Assembly: GCF_000768685.1 (NCBI RefSeq) | Contig: NZ_AVPK01000002.1 | Coordinates: 62,001 to 126,000, forward strand | Direction of reading: 5' to 3' | DNA: 64,000 bases | Source of the DNA: Knoellia subterranea KCTC 19937 | Lineage (GTDB): Bacteria; Actinomycetota; Actinomycetes; Actinomycetales; Dermatophilaceae | In this document: positions 34,229-42,723 of the stretch, in pieces | Layout of the letters: each line of letters opens with the position of its first letter | Position numbering within the stretch: the first letter of the stretch is position 1 | Made by a program: the position numbers and the translations under genes | Notes under the pieces: generated by a model | Databases searched by the model: none | What the model was told of the DNA's origin: nothing | Seen by the model: the letters and a program-made list of their open reading frames with translations, nothing else

Positions 34229-35581
34229 GTGAGCACGACGACCGACGCGGACCTGAGCATCCACATCGAGGCGACCCCCGATCTACCCGCTGCCCAGCAG
34301 CCGGTGTGGCCGGACGCAGTCGCCCTCGACTCTGCCGTCGCCGAGCTCGCCGCCTATCCGCCGCTGGTCTTCGCGGGTGAGTGCGACGTCCTGCGCGAAC
34401 GGATGGCTGCCGCGAGCCGCGGTGAGGCCTTCGTCCTCCAGGGCGGTGACTGCGCCGAGACGTTCGCGGGAGCGACGGCCGACAACATCAAGAACCGGAT
34501 CAAGACGATCCTGCAGATGGCCGCCGTCCTGACCTACGGCGCCTCCGTCCCGGTGGTCAAGGTGGGGCGCATGGCGGGGCAGTTCGCCAAGCCGCGCAGC
34601 AGCAACACCGAGACCCGTGAGGGCGTGACCCTGCCGGCCTACCGCGGCGACATGGTCAACGATTTCGAGTTCACCGAGTCGGCGCGCACGCCGGACCCGC
34701 AGCGACTCGTGCGGGCCTACCACGCGAGCAGCGCGACCCTGAACCTCGTGCGTGCATTCACGACCGGTGGGTTCGCCGACCTGCGCCACGTCCACGACTG
34801 GAACAAGGGCTTCGTCGCCAACGCCGCGAACCAGCGCTACGAGAAGCTCGCCCGTGACATCGACAAGGCGATGAAGTTCATGGCCGCGTGCGGCGCCGAC
34901 TTCGAGGCCATGCGCACGACGGAGTTCTTCGCCGCCCACGAGGCTCTGCTCCTCGACTACGAACGTCCGCTGACGCGTGTCGACTCGCGCACCGGCGATC
35001 TGTACGACACGTCCGGGCACTTCATCTGGATCGGCGAGCGCACACGCGACCTCGGCGGTGCCCACCTCGACTTCGTCAGCCGCATCCACAACCCGATCGG
35101 CGTCAAGGTGTCGGCCAAGGCTCAGGTCGACGACCTGCTGCGGATGATCGACCTCGTCGACCCGGATCGCACGCCCGGCCGACTGACCTTCATCACCCGC
35201 ATGGGCGCCGGTCAGATCCGTGAGGCGCTGCCGTCGATCGTCGAGAAGGTCACGGCGAGCGGGGCCGCGGTGACGTGGATCTGCGACCCGATGCACGGCA
35301 ACACGTTCGAGTCCGCGTCGGGCTACAAGACGCGCGACTTCGACGACGTCGTCGAGGAGGTCCGCGGGTTCTTCGAGGTCCACCAGGGCCTCGGCACGGT
35401 GCCTGGTGGCATCCACGTGGAACTCACCGGCAACGACGTGACCGAGTGCCTCGGCGGCTCCGAGAAGATCCTCGACGCGGACCTGTCGCAGCGCTACGAA
35501 TCGGTGTGCGACCCGCGCCTCAACCACCAGCAGAGTCTGGAGTTGGCGTTCCTCGTCGCCGAGATGCTCAGCCGCGACTGA
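34229..35581 (+). CDS. aroG: Class II 3-deoxy-7-phosphoheptulonate (DAHP) synthase
   Basis: First enzyme of the shikimate pathway, joining PEP and erythrose 4-phosphate. 450 residues of the class II (plant/mycobacterial) type. Metal ligands: Cys in LQGGDCAETFAG (about residues 67-78), His in CDPMHGNTFES (about 353), Glu in HVELTGNDVTECLGG (about 396), and Asp in CDPRLNHQQSLELAF (about 430). Corresponds to Rv2178c. The GTG start sits 52 bases after the regulator stop. The mycobacterial N-terminal allosteric extension seems present in part. Confidence 0.96.
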   Translation: MSTTTDADLSIHIEATPDLPAAQQPVWPDAVALDSAVAELAAYPPLVFAGECDVLRERMAAASRGEAFVLQGGDCAETFAGATADNIKNRIKTILQMAAVLTYGASVPVVKVGRMAGQFAKPRSSNTETREGVTLPAYRGDMVNDFEFTESARTPDPQRLVRAYHASSATLNLVRAFTTGGFADLRHVHDWNKGFVANAANQRYEKLARDIDKAMKFMAACGADFEAMRTTEFFAAHEALLLDYERPLTRVDSRTGDLYDTSGHFIWIGERTRDLGGAHLDFVSRIHNPIGVKVSAKAQVDDLLRMIDLVDPDRTPGRLTFITRMGAGQIREALPSIVEKVTASGAAVTWICDPMHGNTFESASGYKTRDFDDVVEEVRGFFEVHQGLGTVPGGIHVELTGNDVTECLGGSEKILDADLSQRYESVCDPRLNHQQSLELAFLVAEMLSRD

Positions 35582-35592
35582 GGCTGTCACCC

Positions 35593-36663
35593 GTGACCAA
35601 CGACCATTCCGGTATGCCGTCCGGCTGGGTTGCGGACCTGCTGTCCGACACGTTGACCAAGCCGACCGCGGCCATGCGGGCTGCGATGGTCGAGGCCCCG
35701 GTCGGCGACGACGTCTTCGGTGAGGACCCGACGGTCGCCGAGCTGGAGTCCCGGGTCGCCGGTCTGCTCGGTCACGAGGCGGGGCTCTTCGCGCCGACGG
35801 GTTCGATGGCCAACCAGTTGGGCATGCGCCTGCACGTCGAGGCCGGCCAGGAGGTCATCGCCGACTCCTTGGCGCACGTCCTTCGGGCCGAACTCGGTGC
35901 GGCGGCAGTGCTGTCCGGCATCTCGTCGCGGTCGTGGGCGGCCGAACGCGGACGTCTCGAGGCCGATGGCCCGCTGGGCCTGATGAGCGTCGGCGCCGGT
36001 CCCTACCAGGTCGGCACGGCCCTGATCGTCGTCGAGAACACCCACAACTTCGGTGGCGGAACGATCCAGCCACTGGAGACCATCCGTGAGGTTCGCGCCG
36101 CCAGCCGTGAGGGGGGCGTCGCCATGCACCTCGACGGTGCGCGGCTCTGGAATGCGCACGTGGCGACGGGCATCCCGCTGGCGGACTACGGCCGCGAGTT
36201 CGACACTGTGAGTGTCTGCCTGTCCAAGGGGCTGGGTGCCCCCGTGGGTTCCGTGCTCGTCGGCTCGAAGGAGCTCATGGCTCGGGCACGCATCTGGCGC
36301 AAGCGGTTCGGTGGCGGAATGCGGCAGGTCGGCATCCTGGCCGCCGCCGGTCTGCACGCCCTCGACCACCACGTCGAGCGCCTGGACGAGGACCACGCCC
36401 GCGCGGCCCGGTTCGCAGCCGCGGTCGGCGAGGTGGCTCCGTGGGTCGTCTCTCCCGAAGCCGTCGAGACCAACATCGTGATGCTCGACCTGGGTGAAAC
36501 CCGTTGGGCACCAGCGGAACTCGTCGACGCGGCAGCGCAACGCGGCATACGCGTCTATGCGGCTGGACCGCGCGCGGTCCGCCTTGTCTGGCACCTTGAC
36601 GTCGACGACGCGGCGACCGACGCCGCGACCGAGGTCTTCACCAACCTTCTTTCTCGCAACTGA
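35593..36663 (+). CDS. ltaE: Low-specificity L-threonine aldolase
   Basis: PLP enzyme splitting threonine to glycine and acetaldehyde. 356 residues. Landmarks: LLSDTLTKPTAAMRAAM (about residues 16-32), GDDVFGEDPTV, the Glu/His of IVVENTHNFGGG (about 141), the Asp of MHLDGARLWNAHVATG (about 178), and the PLP Lys in SVCLSKGLGAPVGSVL (about 212). The GTG at 35593 lies 11 bases after aroG; ATG at 35614, which is part of an octamer copy, is an alternative. The stop codon lies within the left arm of a REP-like element. Confidence 0.92.
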   Translation: MTNDHSGMPSGWVADLLSDTLTKPTAAMRAAMVEAPVGDDVFGEDPTVAELESRVAGLLGHEAGLFAPTGSMANQLGMRLHVEAGQEVIADSLAHVLRAELGAAAVLSGISSRSWAAERGRLEADGPLGLMSVGAGPYQVGTALIVVENTHNFGGGTIQPLETIREVRAASREGGVAMHLDGARLWNAHVATGIPLADYGREFDTVSVCLSKGLGAPVGSVLVGSKELMARARIWRKRFGGGMRQVGILAAAGLHALDHHVERLDEDHARAARFAAAVGEVAPWVVSPEAVETNIVMLDLGETRWAPAELVDAAAQRGIRVYAAGPRAVRLVWHLDVDDAATDAATEVFTNLLSRN

Positions 36664-36718
36664 TTTCTCGCTGGGCGAGTGGCTCGCTGCCCTCGCAACT
36701 CACCCAGCAGGCAATCAG
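36660..36718. repeat. REP-like element 1 (CTGATT type, partly decayed)
   Basis: Arms 36660-36680 and 36698-36718 match at about 17 of 21 positions, with a 17-base loop. The right arm has the family head GCAATCAG; the left has diverged. It overlaps the ltaE stop codon and lies 10 bases from the convergent transporter gene, so it may also terminate both. Confidence 0.7.
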
Positions 36719-36727
36719 ATGCGGGGG

Positions 36728-37663
36728 TCAGACGTCGTGATGGAGGATCTCGGCGGGCGGGTCCTCCAGGGCGGACACGGTGTCGTCGTGGTCGGTGCCG
36801 CGCAGCTCCACGAGATACATGGCGGTGAGCACGAGCCCGCCGCCGAGGAGCAGGCGCCACGTCAGCGACTCTCCGCCGAGCACGACCGCGAACAGGGCCG
36901 CGAAGACGGGCTCCATCGCCATGACGATCGCGGCACGCGTGGCCGTGAGGTGGGCCTGGGCCCAGGTCTGCGCGATGAGGGCACCGGCCCCGGCGAACAC
37001 GGCCATGTAGAGGAGCGAGGCCCACTGCCCGCCGGTCGCGGGCAGGGCCACGCCGCCTGGAAGGGCAGGAAGGAGGCACACCACGGCAATGACGGCAGCC
37101 TGCACGGTCGAGAGCCCGAGTGCCGTGCCCGGCGTCGACCACCGACCCAGGGCGAGAATGTGCAGCGCATAGACCGCGGCCGAGCCGAGCGTGAGCGCCT
37201 CACCGAACCCCATCGCGAGACCCTGCAGCGAGAGCACCCCGATGCCGACCATGGCGATCGTCGCGGCGACCCAGGCGGCGCGCGGCACGTGGTCCCGCAG
37301 CAACAGCGCGCCGAGGACCGGGGTCAGGACGATGTAGGTCCCCGTGAGGAAGCCGGACACCGACGCAGCCGTGGTCTCGAGTCCGACGGTCTGCAGGAGC
37401 TGCGCCACGGCATACAGGACTCCAAGGGCGGCGCCGAGCGTCAGTTCGCGCCGGGTGAGGGCGAGCGTCTGACGACGGAAGACGGCAAACATGAGGACCG
37501 CCGCGATCCCGAAGCGCACCGCGAGGAAGTCGGCCGAGGGGACGTGCTCGACGAGGTCGCGGATGAGGAAGAACGTCGAACCCCAGACCGCCGTGACGGC
37601 AAGCAGGAGAAACACGGCGAGACGAGCGTGGCCGCTCGCCGCCTGCGGGGGAGCCGTGGCCAC
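36728..37663 (-). CDS. EamA/DMT-family transporter
   Basis: 311-residue membrane protein with ten predicted helices in two repeated EamA halves (about residues 13-140 and 155-290). The typical start LLLAVTAVWGSTFFLIRDLV and the second-half AAIVMAMEPVFAALFAVVL are present. Probably an exporter of metabolites or amino acids; the substrate is unknown. The GTG start follows the kinase gene stop by one base, so it is probably co-transcribed with pknL. Confidence 0.88.
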   Translation of the reverse strand: MATAPPQAASGHARLAVFLLLAVTAVWGSTFFLIRDLVEHVPSADFLAVRFGIAAVLMFAVFRRQTLALTRRELTLGAALGVLYAVAQLLQTVGLETTAASVSGFLTGTYIVLTPVLGALLLRDHVPRAAWVAATIAMVGIGVLSLQGLAMGFGEALTLGSAAVYALHILALGRWSTPGTALGLSTVQAAVIAVVCLLPALPGGVALPATGGQWASLLYMAVFAGAGALIAQTWAQAHLTATRAAIVMAMEPVFAALFAVVLGGESLTWRLLLGGGLVLTAMYLVELRGTDHDDTVSALEDPPAEILHHDV

Positions 37664-37664
37664 G

Positions 37665-39656
37665 TCAGACCGTCGTCACGACGATCTCGCTCCCCTTGGG
37701 CTGCTGAGAACCTTCCGGCGGGTTGAGCCCCTGCACCGTCCCGAAGTTGATACCGGGGATGGCCTGACGCTCGGTGACCTTGAAGCCGAGGCCCTCGAGG
37801 ATTCCCTTGACCTCGGTGAACTGCTTGCCGATGAGTCCACCGGGGATGCCGACGAGTACTGGCCCCTTGGACACGACGACCGAGACCTTGTCGCCCTTGA
37901 AGAGGTCGCCACTGGCCGGGTCCTGACGGATGATCGAGCCGGCCGGGATCGTGTCGTGGTTCTCCTGGGGTCCGGACTCCTCGACGACGAGACCCTCCTT
38001 CTCCAGCGCCGCCTTGGCCTCGGCCAGGGGCTTGCCCGTGAAGTCGGTGACCTTGATGGGCTGGGGACCCTTGCTCACGGTGAGCGCGACGGCCGCGCCG
38101 GGCTTGAGTTGCGTGCCGGCCTTGGGGTCGGTGGAGATGACCTGATCCTTGGGCACGGTCTCGCTGAAGGTCTCGGTGACCTTGCCGAGGACGAGATTGG
38201 CCGCCTGGATCTGGTTCGTGGCCTCGGTGAGCGCGACTCCGGCCAGGGTTGGCACGCCGTAGCGCTCCGGGCCCTTGCTCACCGTCACGGTGACGGAGGT
38301 GCCGCGTCGGACCTCTTCGTTGGCCTTGGGCGTGGTCGCGATGACCTGGCCCTTGGCCACCGTCTCACTGAACTCCTCGCGGGGGTTGGCCTTGAGGTGT
38401 GCGGTCTCGAGCGCCGACTGGGCCGCCGCGATGGGCTGACCGACGACGGCCGGCACGATCGTCGGCGCACCCGGCCCGGCGATGAAGAACCATGCCGTGG
38501 CCGACGCGATCGCGGCCGAGACGACGACGAGGATCCAGGGCCACACGGCGCGTCGACCACTGGCCTGAGCGGCGCGCCGGGTGGTGACGCCTGCCGTGGC
38601 TGGAGGTGCCCCGCGCACCTGGTCGCGCAGCGACGTCCCGGGCTGGGACGCGCCCACGGGGGCCGGAACGTGGGCGGGGGAAACGTGGGCGGGGGGAACC
38701 GGAGCGGCGGCAGCGGTGCGATCCACCGGGAGCGCGGTGGTGCGCGTGGTGGTGGCCGCCGCGGTTGCGGCCGCGGCATCCGTCGGACGGTCATCGAGCT
38801 CGTCGGCGCTGAGTTCGGTGCGGGCCGTGCGCAGCAGATCGGCGAAGGCGCCGGCGTCGTCCGGGCGGTCATCGGGATCCAGAGCGGTGGCGGTGGCGAC
38901 GGCCTCGTCGAGCACCGCGGGTGCGTTGGGGTCGCGGCTGCTCAGGCGGGGGGCACCCGCGTGCACGTGCTGGTAGGCGACGTTGATCGGGGTGTCCCCG
39001 TCGAAGGCCTTCGCGCCGGTCAGCATCTCGAAGAGGACGAGGCCAGCGGCGTAGACGTCGCTGCGGGCGTCGGCGATGCCGCGTTCGACCTGCTCGGGGG
39101 AGAGGTAGGCGACCGTTCCGAGGAGGAGGCCCGACGACGACGTCACCGTCTGGGAGGTCACCGCTCGGGCCAGGCCGAAGTCGGCGACCTTGACCGCGCC
39201 GTCCTCACGCAGGATGACGTTCTCGGGCTTGATGTCCCGGTGGATGATCCCCGCCTGGTGTGCCGCCGACAGGGCGTCGAGCACCGGCACCATGATGTCG
39301 AGGGCTGCGCGTGGTGTCAGCGCACCCTCGGCCTTGATGACCTCGCGGAGCGTCTGGCCGTGGACGTACTCCATCGCGAGGAACATGCGCCCGTCGTCCT
39401 CGCCCTGGTCGTACACGGCGACGACACCGGGGTGCGACAGCCGCGCCGCGGACCGGGCCTCACGATGGAATCGCGACCGGAATGTCGGGTCCTGGGCCAG
39501 GTGCGGACGCATGACCTTGAGGGCCACGTCGCGGTCGAGCCGGGTGTCGAGAGCGAGATAGACCGTCGCCATTCCACCCTCGGCAAGGCGCTCGATGACG
39601 CGGTAGCGACTGTCGAGGATCTCGCCGACGAGATTGTCGGTGGGGGCGGTGGACAC
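37665..39656 (-). CDS. pknL: PASTA-domain Ser/Thr protein kinase (PknL position)
   Basis: 663-residue membrane kinase. The kinase domain (about residues 18-275) has LAEGGMATVYLALD, the ATP Lys in DVALKVMRP, IIHRDIKPENVIL and VADFGLARAV with a Ser/Thr-rich activation loop. A Thr/Ala/Pro linker, one membrane helix (about 368-390) and four external PASTA repeats follow, each ending near VSKGP or VVTTV. PASTA repeats bind peptidoglycan or lipid II, so it probably senses wall state. Neighbours aroG and the Rv2175c-like HTH gene match mycobacterial pknL, though M. tuberculosis PknL lacks PASTA. The GTG at 39656 starts the kinase; a longer frame is not needed. Confidence 0.92.
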   Translation of the reverse strand: MSTAPTDNLVGEILDSRYRVIERLAEGGMATVYLALDTRLDRDVALKVMRPHLAQDPTFRSRFHREARSAARLSHPGVVAVYDQGEDDGRMFLAMEYVHGQTLREVIKAEGALTPRAALDIMVPVLDALSAAHQAGIIHRDIKPENVILREDGAVKVADFGLARAVTSQTVTSSSGLLLGTVAYLSPEQVERGIADARSDVYAAGLVLFEMLTGAKAFDGDTPINVAYQHVHAGAPRLSSRDPNAPAVLDEAVATATALDPDDRPDDAGAFADLLRTARTELSADELDDRPTDAAAATAAATTTRTTALPVDRTAAAAPVPPAHVSPAHVPAPVGASQPGTSLRDQVRGAPPATAGVTTRRAAQASGRRAVWPWILVVVSAAIASATAWFFIAGPGAPTIVPAVVGQPIAAAQSALETAHLKANPREEFSETVAKGQVIATTPKANEEVRRGTSVTVTVSKGPERYGVPTLAGVALTEATNQIQAANLVLGKVTETFSETVPKDQVISTDPKAGTQLKPGAAVALTVSKGPQPIKVTDFTGKPLAEAKAALEKEGLVVEESGPQENHDTIPAGSIIRQDPASGDLFKGDKVSVVVSKGPVLVGIPGGLIGKQFTEVKGILEGLGFKVTERQAIPGINFGTVQGLNPPEGSQQPKGSEIVVTTV

Positions 39657-39718
39657 CAGTTGAGTGTACGGACTGCGCACGCGCGGTCCGTGAACCCCGG
39701 TCTCCGACGCTCCTGGTG

Positions 39719-40867
39719 TCACATACGACCCTTGAGCGCCTTGACGTTCGCGACGTAGCTCTTGGTGTCGGTGAACATGCCGCGCGACCTCACCGAGGCC
39801 AGGCCCTGGTAGTAGCCGGCGATGGCGATGTCCTCCGACCCGGAGGCCCGCGTGAGCGCCCGCAGCATGACGACGCCGGCCGTGACGTTGTCCTGCGCGT
39901 TGAGCAGATCGAGCTTGCGACCGATGAGCATCGAGGCCCACTCGCCGCCTGACGGGATGACCTGCATGATCCCCACGGCGTTCGCCACGGAGACCTGCCT
40001 CTGGTTCCACCCGGACTCCTGCATCGAGATGGCGAGGGCGAGCTTCGGGTCGACCCCGTGTCGGCGGGCGGTCGAGATGATCATCGCCTTGGTCTGGGCG
40101 CGGGTCGGGACGGCGCGCTTGCTGAGGATCTCGCGGTTGCGTGCAGCGTTCTGGACGATCCGGTCGGGGTAGGTGCGGCCGGCGAACGTGTTCGGCAGGG
40201 CCGGCTTCGGTGCCGTCTTCGGCGCCGCCGCGCCTGGGATGGTGAGGCGCTGGCCCGAATAGATCGTCGTGCCGCGCAGGCCGTTGGCCTTGACCAGGGC
40301 GGCGACGGTGCGGCCGTGCTTCGCGGCGATCCCGATCAGCGTGTCGCCACTTCGGACCGTGTATGCCGTCCCGCTCGTCTTCGCGGGTGCCGCGGCCTTT
40401 CCGGCCTTCGCGGGCGTGGCGGCGGCGGGCGTGGAGGCAGTGGCCGAGAGACGCAGGCGCTGGCCGGGGAAGATGAACGAGCCGGGGGAGATGCCGTTGG
40501 CCTTGGCGAGCGCGGGAACCGTGGTGCCGAATCGGGCGGCGAGGTCGTAGAGGGTGTCGCCGTTGGCCACGGTGTGCACGGCGGCCGGACGGGGCGTGGC
40601 ACGGGGCGTCGCCTTGGCCGTCGACGTGCCGTGACCGGGGACGAGGATCGTTGCACCGGCCCAGAGTCGGCGCGCGTCGTCGATGCCATTCCTGGCCGCG
40701 AGCGCCTGCGGCGTCGTCCGGAACGTGGCGGCGAGCCCGATGAGGGTGTCGCCCGGCTTCACCGTGTAACTCGTCCAGCCGTGGGGGGCCGGGCTGGCGT
40801 GGGTCGACACCGTCGTGGGAATCACGGCTGTCGGGGGCACCGTCGCGGGAGGCAGTGCGATGACCAT
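39719..40867 (-). CDS. Triple-LysM lytic transglycosylase-like protein
   Basis: 382-residue predicted wall hydrolase. Three LysM modules: YTVKPGDTLIGLAATF (from about residue 33), HTVANGDTLYDLAARF (about 98) and YTVRSGDTLIGIAAKH (about 170), then a C-terminal SLT-like domain with the catalytic-type Glu in LAISMQESGWN and AVGIMQVIPSGGEW. The ATG at 40867 follows GGAAAGGA. No standard signal peptide is seen from this start; GTG at 40903 adds ER and extends a weak hydrophobic stretch. Divergent from the HTH gene and close upstream of the wall-sensing kinase. Confidence 0.88.
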   Translation of the reverse strand: MVIALPPATVPPTAVIPTTVSTHASPAPHGWTSYTVKPGDTLIGLAATFRTTPQALAARNGIDDARRLWAGATILVPGHGTSTAKATPRATPRPAAVHTVANGDTLYDLAARFGTTVPALAKANGISPGSFIFPGQRLRLSATASTPAAATPAKAGKAAAPAKTSGTAYTVRSGDTLIGIAAKHGRTVAALVKANGLRGTTIYSGQRLTIPGAAAPKTAPKPALPNTFAGRTYPDRIVQNAARNREILSKRAVPTRAQTKAMIISTARRHGVDPKLALAISMQESGWNQRQVSVANAVGIMQVIPSGGEWASMLIGRKLDLLNAQDNVTAGVVMLRALTRASGSEDIAIAGYYQGLASVRSRGMFTDTKSYVANVKALKGRM

Positions 40868-40999
40868 GAGTGCCGTCCTTTCCGTTGCGACGGCTGGAAA
40901 CACGCCGTCGTGTTGTATGTGTGGCTCCTGTGGCAGGCGTTGACAGAGTAGCGGGTGTGACTAGTCAGGCGTGGGATCTTCATGTGGCACGCTGGCCTC

Positions 41000-41371
41000 G
41001 TGAAAGATCAGGACACCGATCTCGAGGCCCTCGTCGGCCAGTGGCTGACCGTTCCCGACCTCGCCGAACGCCTCGGAGTGCCGCTGTCGGCCGTGCGTCG
41101 GCTCATCGACGATCGGGAGTTGCTGTCGGCCCGCGTCGGTGAGCGCAAGGTGGTCGGCGTCCCCGAGAAGTTCCTCGACGAGGAGGGCGTGCTGCCCGCG
41201 CTCAAGGGGACCTTCACCGTGCTCGGCGACGGCGGCATGAACGACGCCGAGATCCTCACATGGTTGTTCACCCCGGATCCCACGCTGCCCGTCGAGGGTG
41301 CGCCGATCGACTCATTGCGCGGTGGGTTCAAGACCGAGGTGCGGCGCCGCGCCATGGAACTCGCCTTCTAG
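41000..41371 (+). CDS. Rv2175c-like HTH DNA-binding protein
   Basis: 123-residue protein with a winged-helix N-terminal half (WLTVPDLAERLGVPLSAVRR, about residues 14-33, and IDDRELLSARVGERKVVGVP) and a C-terminal part with FTVLGDGGMNDAEILTWLF and FKTEVRRRAMELAF. It resembles M. tuberculosis Rv2175c, a DNA-binding protein phosphorylated by PknL, and lies near the PASTA kinase here, so the same pairing is likely. The GTG at 41000 is preferred; an ATG at 40982 would add six atypical residues. No clear Shine-Dalgarno sequence, so a leaderless message is possible. Confidence 0.85.
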   Translation: MKDQDTDLEALVGQWLTVPDLAERLGVPLSAVRRLIDDRELLSARVGERKVVGVPEKFLDEEGVLPALKGTFTVLGDGGMNDAEILTWLFTPDPTLPVEGAPIDSLRGGFKTEVRRRAMELAF

Positions 41372-41413
41372 CCCTTCTTCGTATGCCGTTCGGCTGAGAC
41401 TGGGGTCGCCCGC

Positions 41414-41506
41414 GCAACGTCGAGGCGCCGCAGTCCCATCCGCCGTCCGCGCGCTGAGCGCGCTCCCGGCTCCCGCCAGGCCCAGCCGGCGGCGCCTCGA
41501 CGTTGC
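41414..41506. repeat. Perfect 17-bp inverted repeat with 59-base loop
   Basis: Arms GCAACGTCGAGGCGCCG (41414-41430) and its complement (41490-41506) in the 195-base space between the convergent HTH and idsA2 genes. The loop is GC-rich. It may be a terminator or a mobile-element scar. An octamer copy lies at 41381. Confidence 0.7.
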
Positions 41507-41566
41507 GCTGGCTCCCGGTGACCGTTCACCCTTCCGGCGGGCCAGCACCACGCGGCTCGGGGCCGG

Positions 41567-42652
41567 TCAGGCGGTGCGGGCGGTGGAGATCTCGACGAGC
41601 TGGTCGAGGATGACTGCGGCGTCGGGGGCGACGGTCGTGGCCGCGGCAAGTGAGGCGCGGGCGTGGGTCGCGAGGTCGGTGATCTCCTGCTCGACGGCGT
41701 CGACGGCGCCGGAATCGGTGATGACCGAGCGGAGGGTGTCGACGTCGGCGGGGGACAGGTCCGGGTTGCCGAGGTGGGTGGCGAGGAGGTCGCGTCCGCG
41801 GTCGTCGGTGCCGGTCAGGGTGTGGGCGATGAGGACGGTGCGCTTGCCCTCGCGCAGGTCGTCGCCCGCCGGCTTGCCCGTCGCCTCCGGGTCGCCGAAG
41901 ACACCGAGGAGGTCGTCCCGGAGCTGGAAGGCGTGCCCGAGGTCGAGGCCGTAGGTGGAGAGGTGTGCCAGGTCGGGCTCGGCCAGGCCACCAGCGGCGG
42001 CGCCGATGAGGAGCGGGTGCTCGACGGTGTACTTGGCGCTCTTGTAGCGGATGACCCGTTGCGCGCGCTCGACCCGCTCGGCCGCAGGCAGGTCGTCCCA
42101 CGGGCGCACCGAGTCGACGACATCGAGGAACTGCCCGGCCATGAGCTGGGTCCGCATGCGGTCGAAGACGACCCGACCTCGGGCGAGGTCCTCGGTCGCG
42201 AGACCACTCGTCGCGACGAGTTCGTCGGTCCAGGTGAGGCAGAGGTTGCCCGCGAGGATCGCGCCCGCCGTGCCGAACCGGGCGTCGTCCCCGCCCCAGC
42301 CACGCTCGGAGTGGACGGCTGCGAGCGCTCGGTGAGCGGCCGGCATACCCCGTCGGGTGTCCGAGTCGTCCATCACGTCGTCATGAATGAGCGCCGCGGC
42401 CTGGAAGAACTCCATCGCCGTGGCGAGGCGCACGAGGGCGTCGGAGTCCGGACGACCGGCCGCGCGGTGGCCCCAGTAGAGGAAGGCGGCACGCAACCGC
42501 TTGCCGCCGGCGAGGAGCGCGCGGATGCGGTCGAGCAGGTCGCCGATATCCGGGCCGAGCTCCTCGAGGACGCCCGCCTGGTGGCGCAACTCGTCGTCGA
42601 TGCAGGTCTGGACCCGCGTGCGCAGATCGGCCACATCCAACGGGCTGGTCAC
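41567..42652 (-). CDS. idsA2: Polyprenyl diphosphate synthase (IdsA2-like)
   Basis: 361-residue trans-prenyltransferase building geranylgeranyl or related diphosphates. First Asp-rich motif ALIHDDVMDDSDTRRG (DDxxxD, about residues 94-109), second DDLLGVFGDPEATGK (about 237), plus the Lys/Arg site GGKRLRAAFLYWGH (about 48). The GTG at 42652 follows GAGGAG and is preferred to an upstream in-frame start at 42685. Product length depends on residues near the first motif and cannot be safely read. Next to metF as in Rv2173/Rv2172c. Confidence 0.92.
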   Translation of the reverse strand: MTSPLDVADLRTRVQTCIDDELRHQAGVLEELGPDIGDLLDRIRALLAGGKRLRAAFLYWGHRAAGRPDSDALVRLATAMEFFQAAALIHDDVMDDSDTRRGMPAAHRALAAVHSERGWGGDDARFGTAGAILAGNLCLTWTDELVATSGLATEDLARGRVVFDRMRTQLMAGQFLDVVDSVRPWDDLPAAERVERAQRVIRYKSAKYTVEHPLLIGAAAGGLAEPDLAHLSTYGLDLGHAFQLRDDLLGVFGDPEATGKPAGDDLREGKRTVLIAHTLTGTDDRGRDLLATHLGNPDLSPADVDTLRSVITDSGAVDAVEQEITDLATHARASLAAATTVAPDAAVILDQLVEISTARTA

Positions 42653-42723
42653 GAACGCTCCTCGAGTCTCACGGGGTGTGGGCACCGAGCCTACGGCCTT
42701 GCGGCTCGACTAATCTCACGGGT

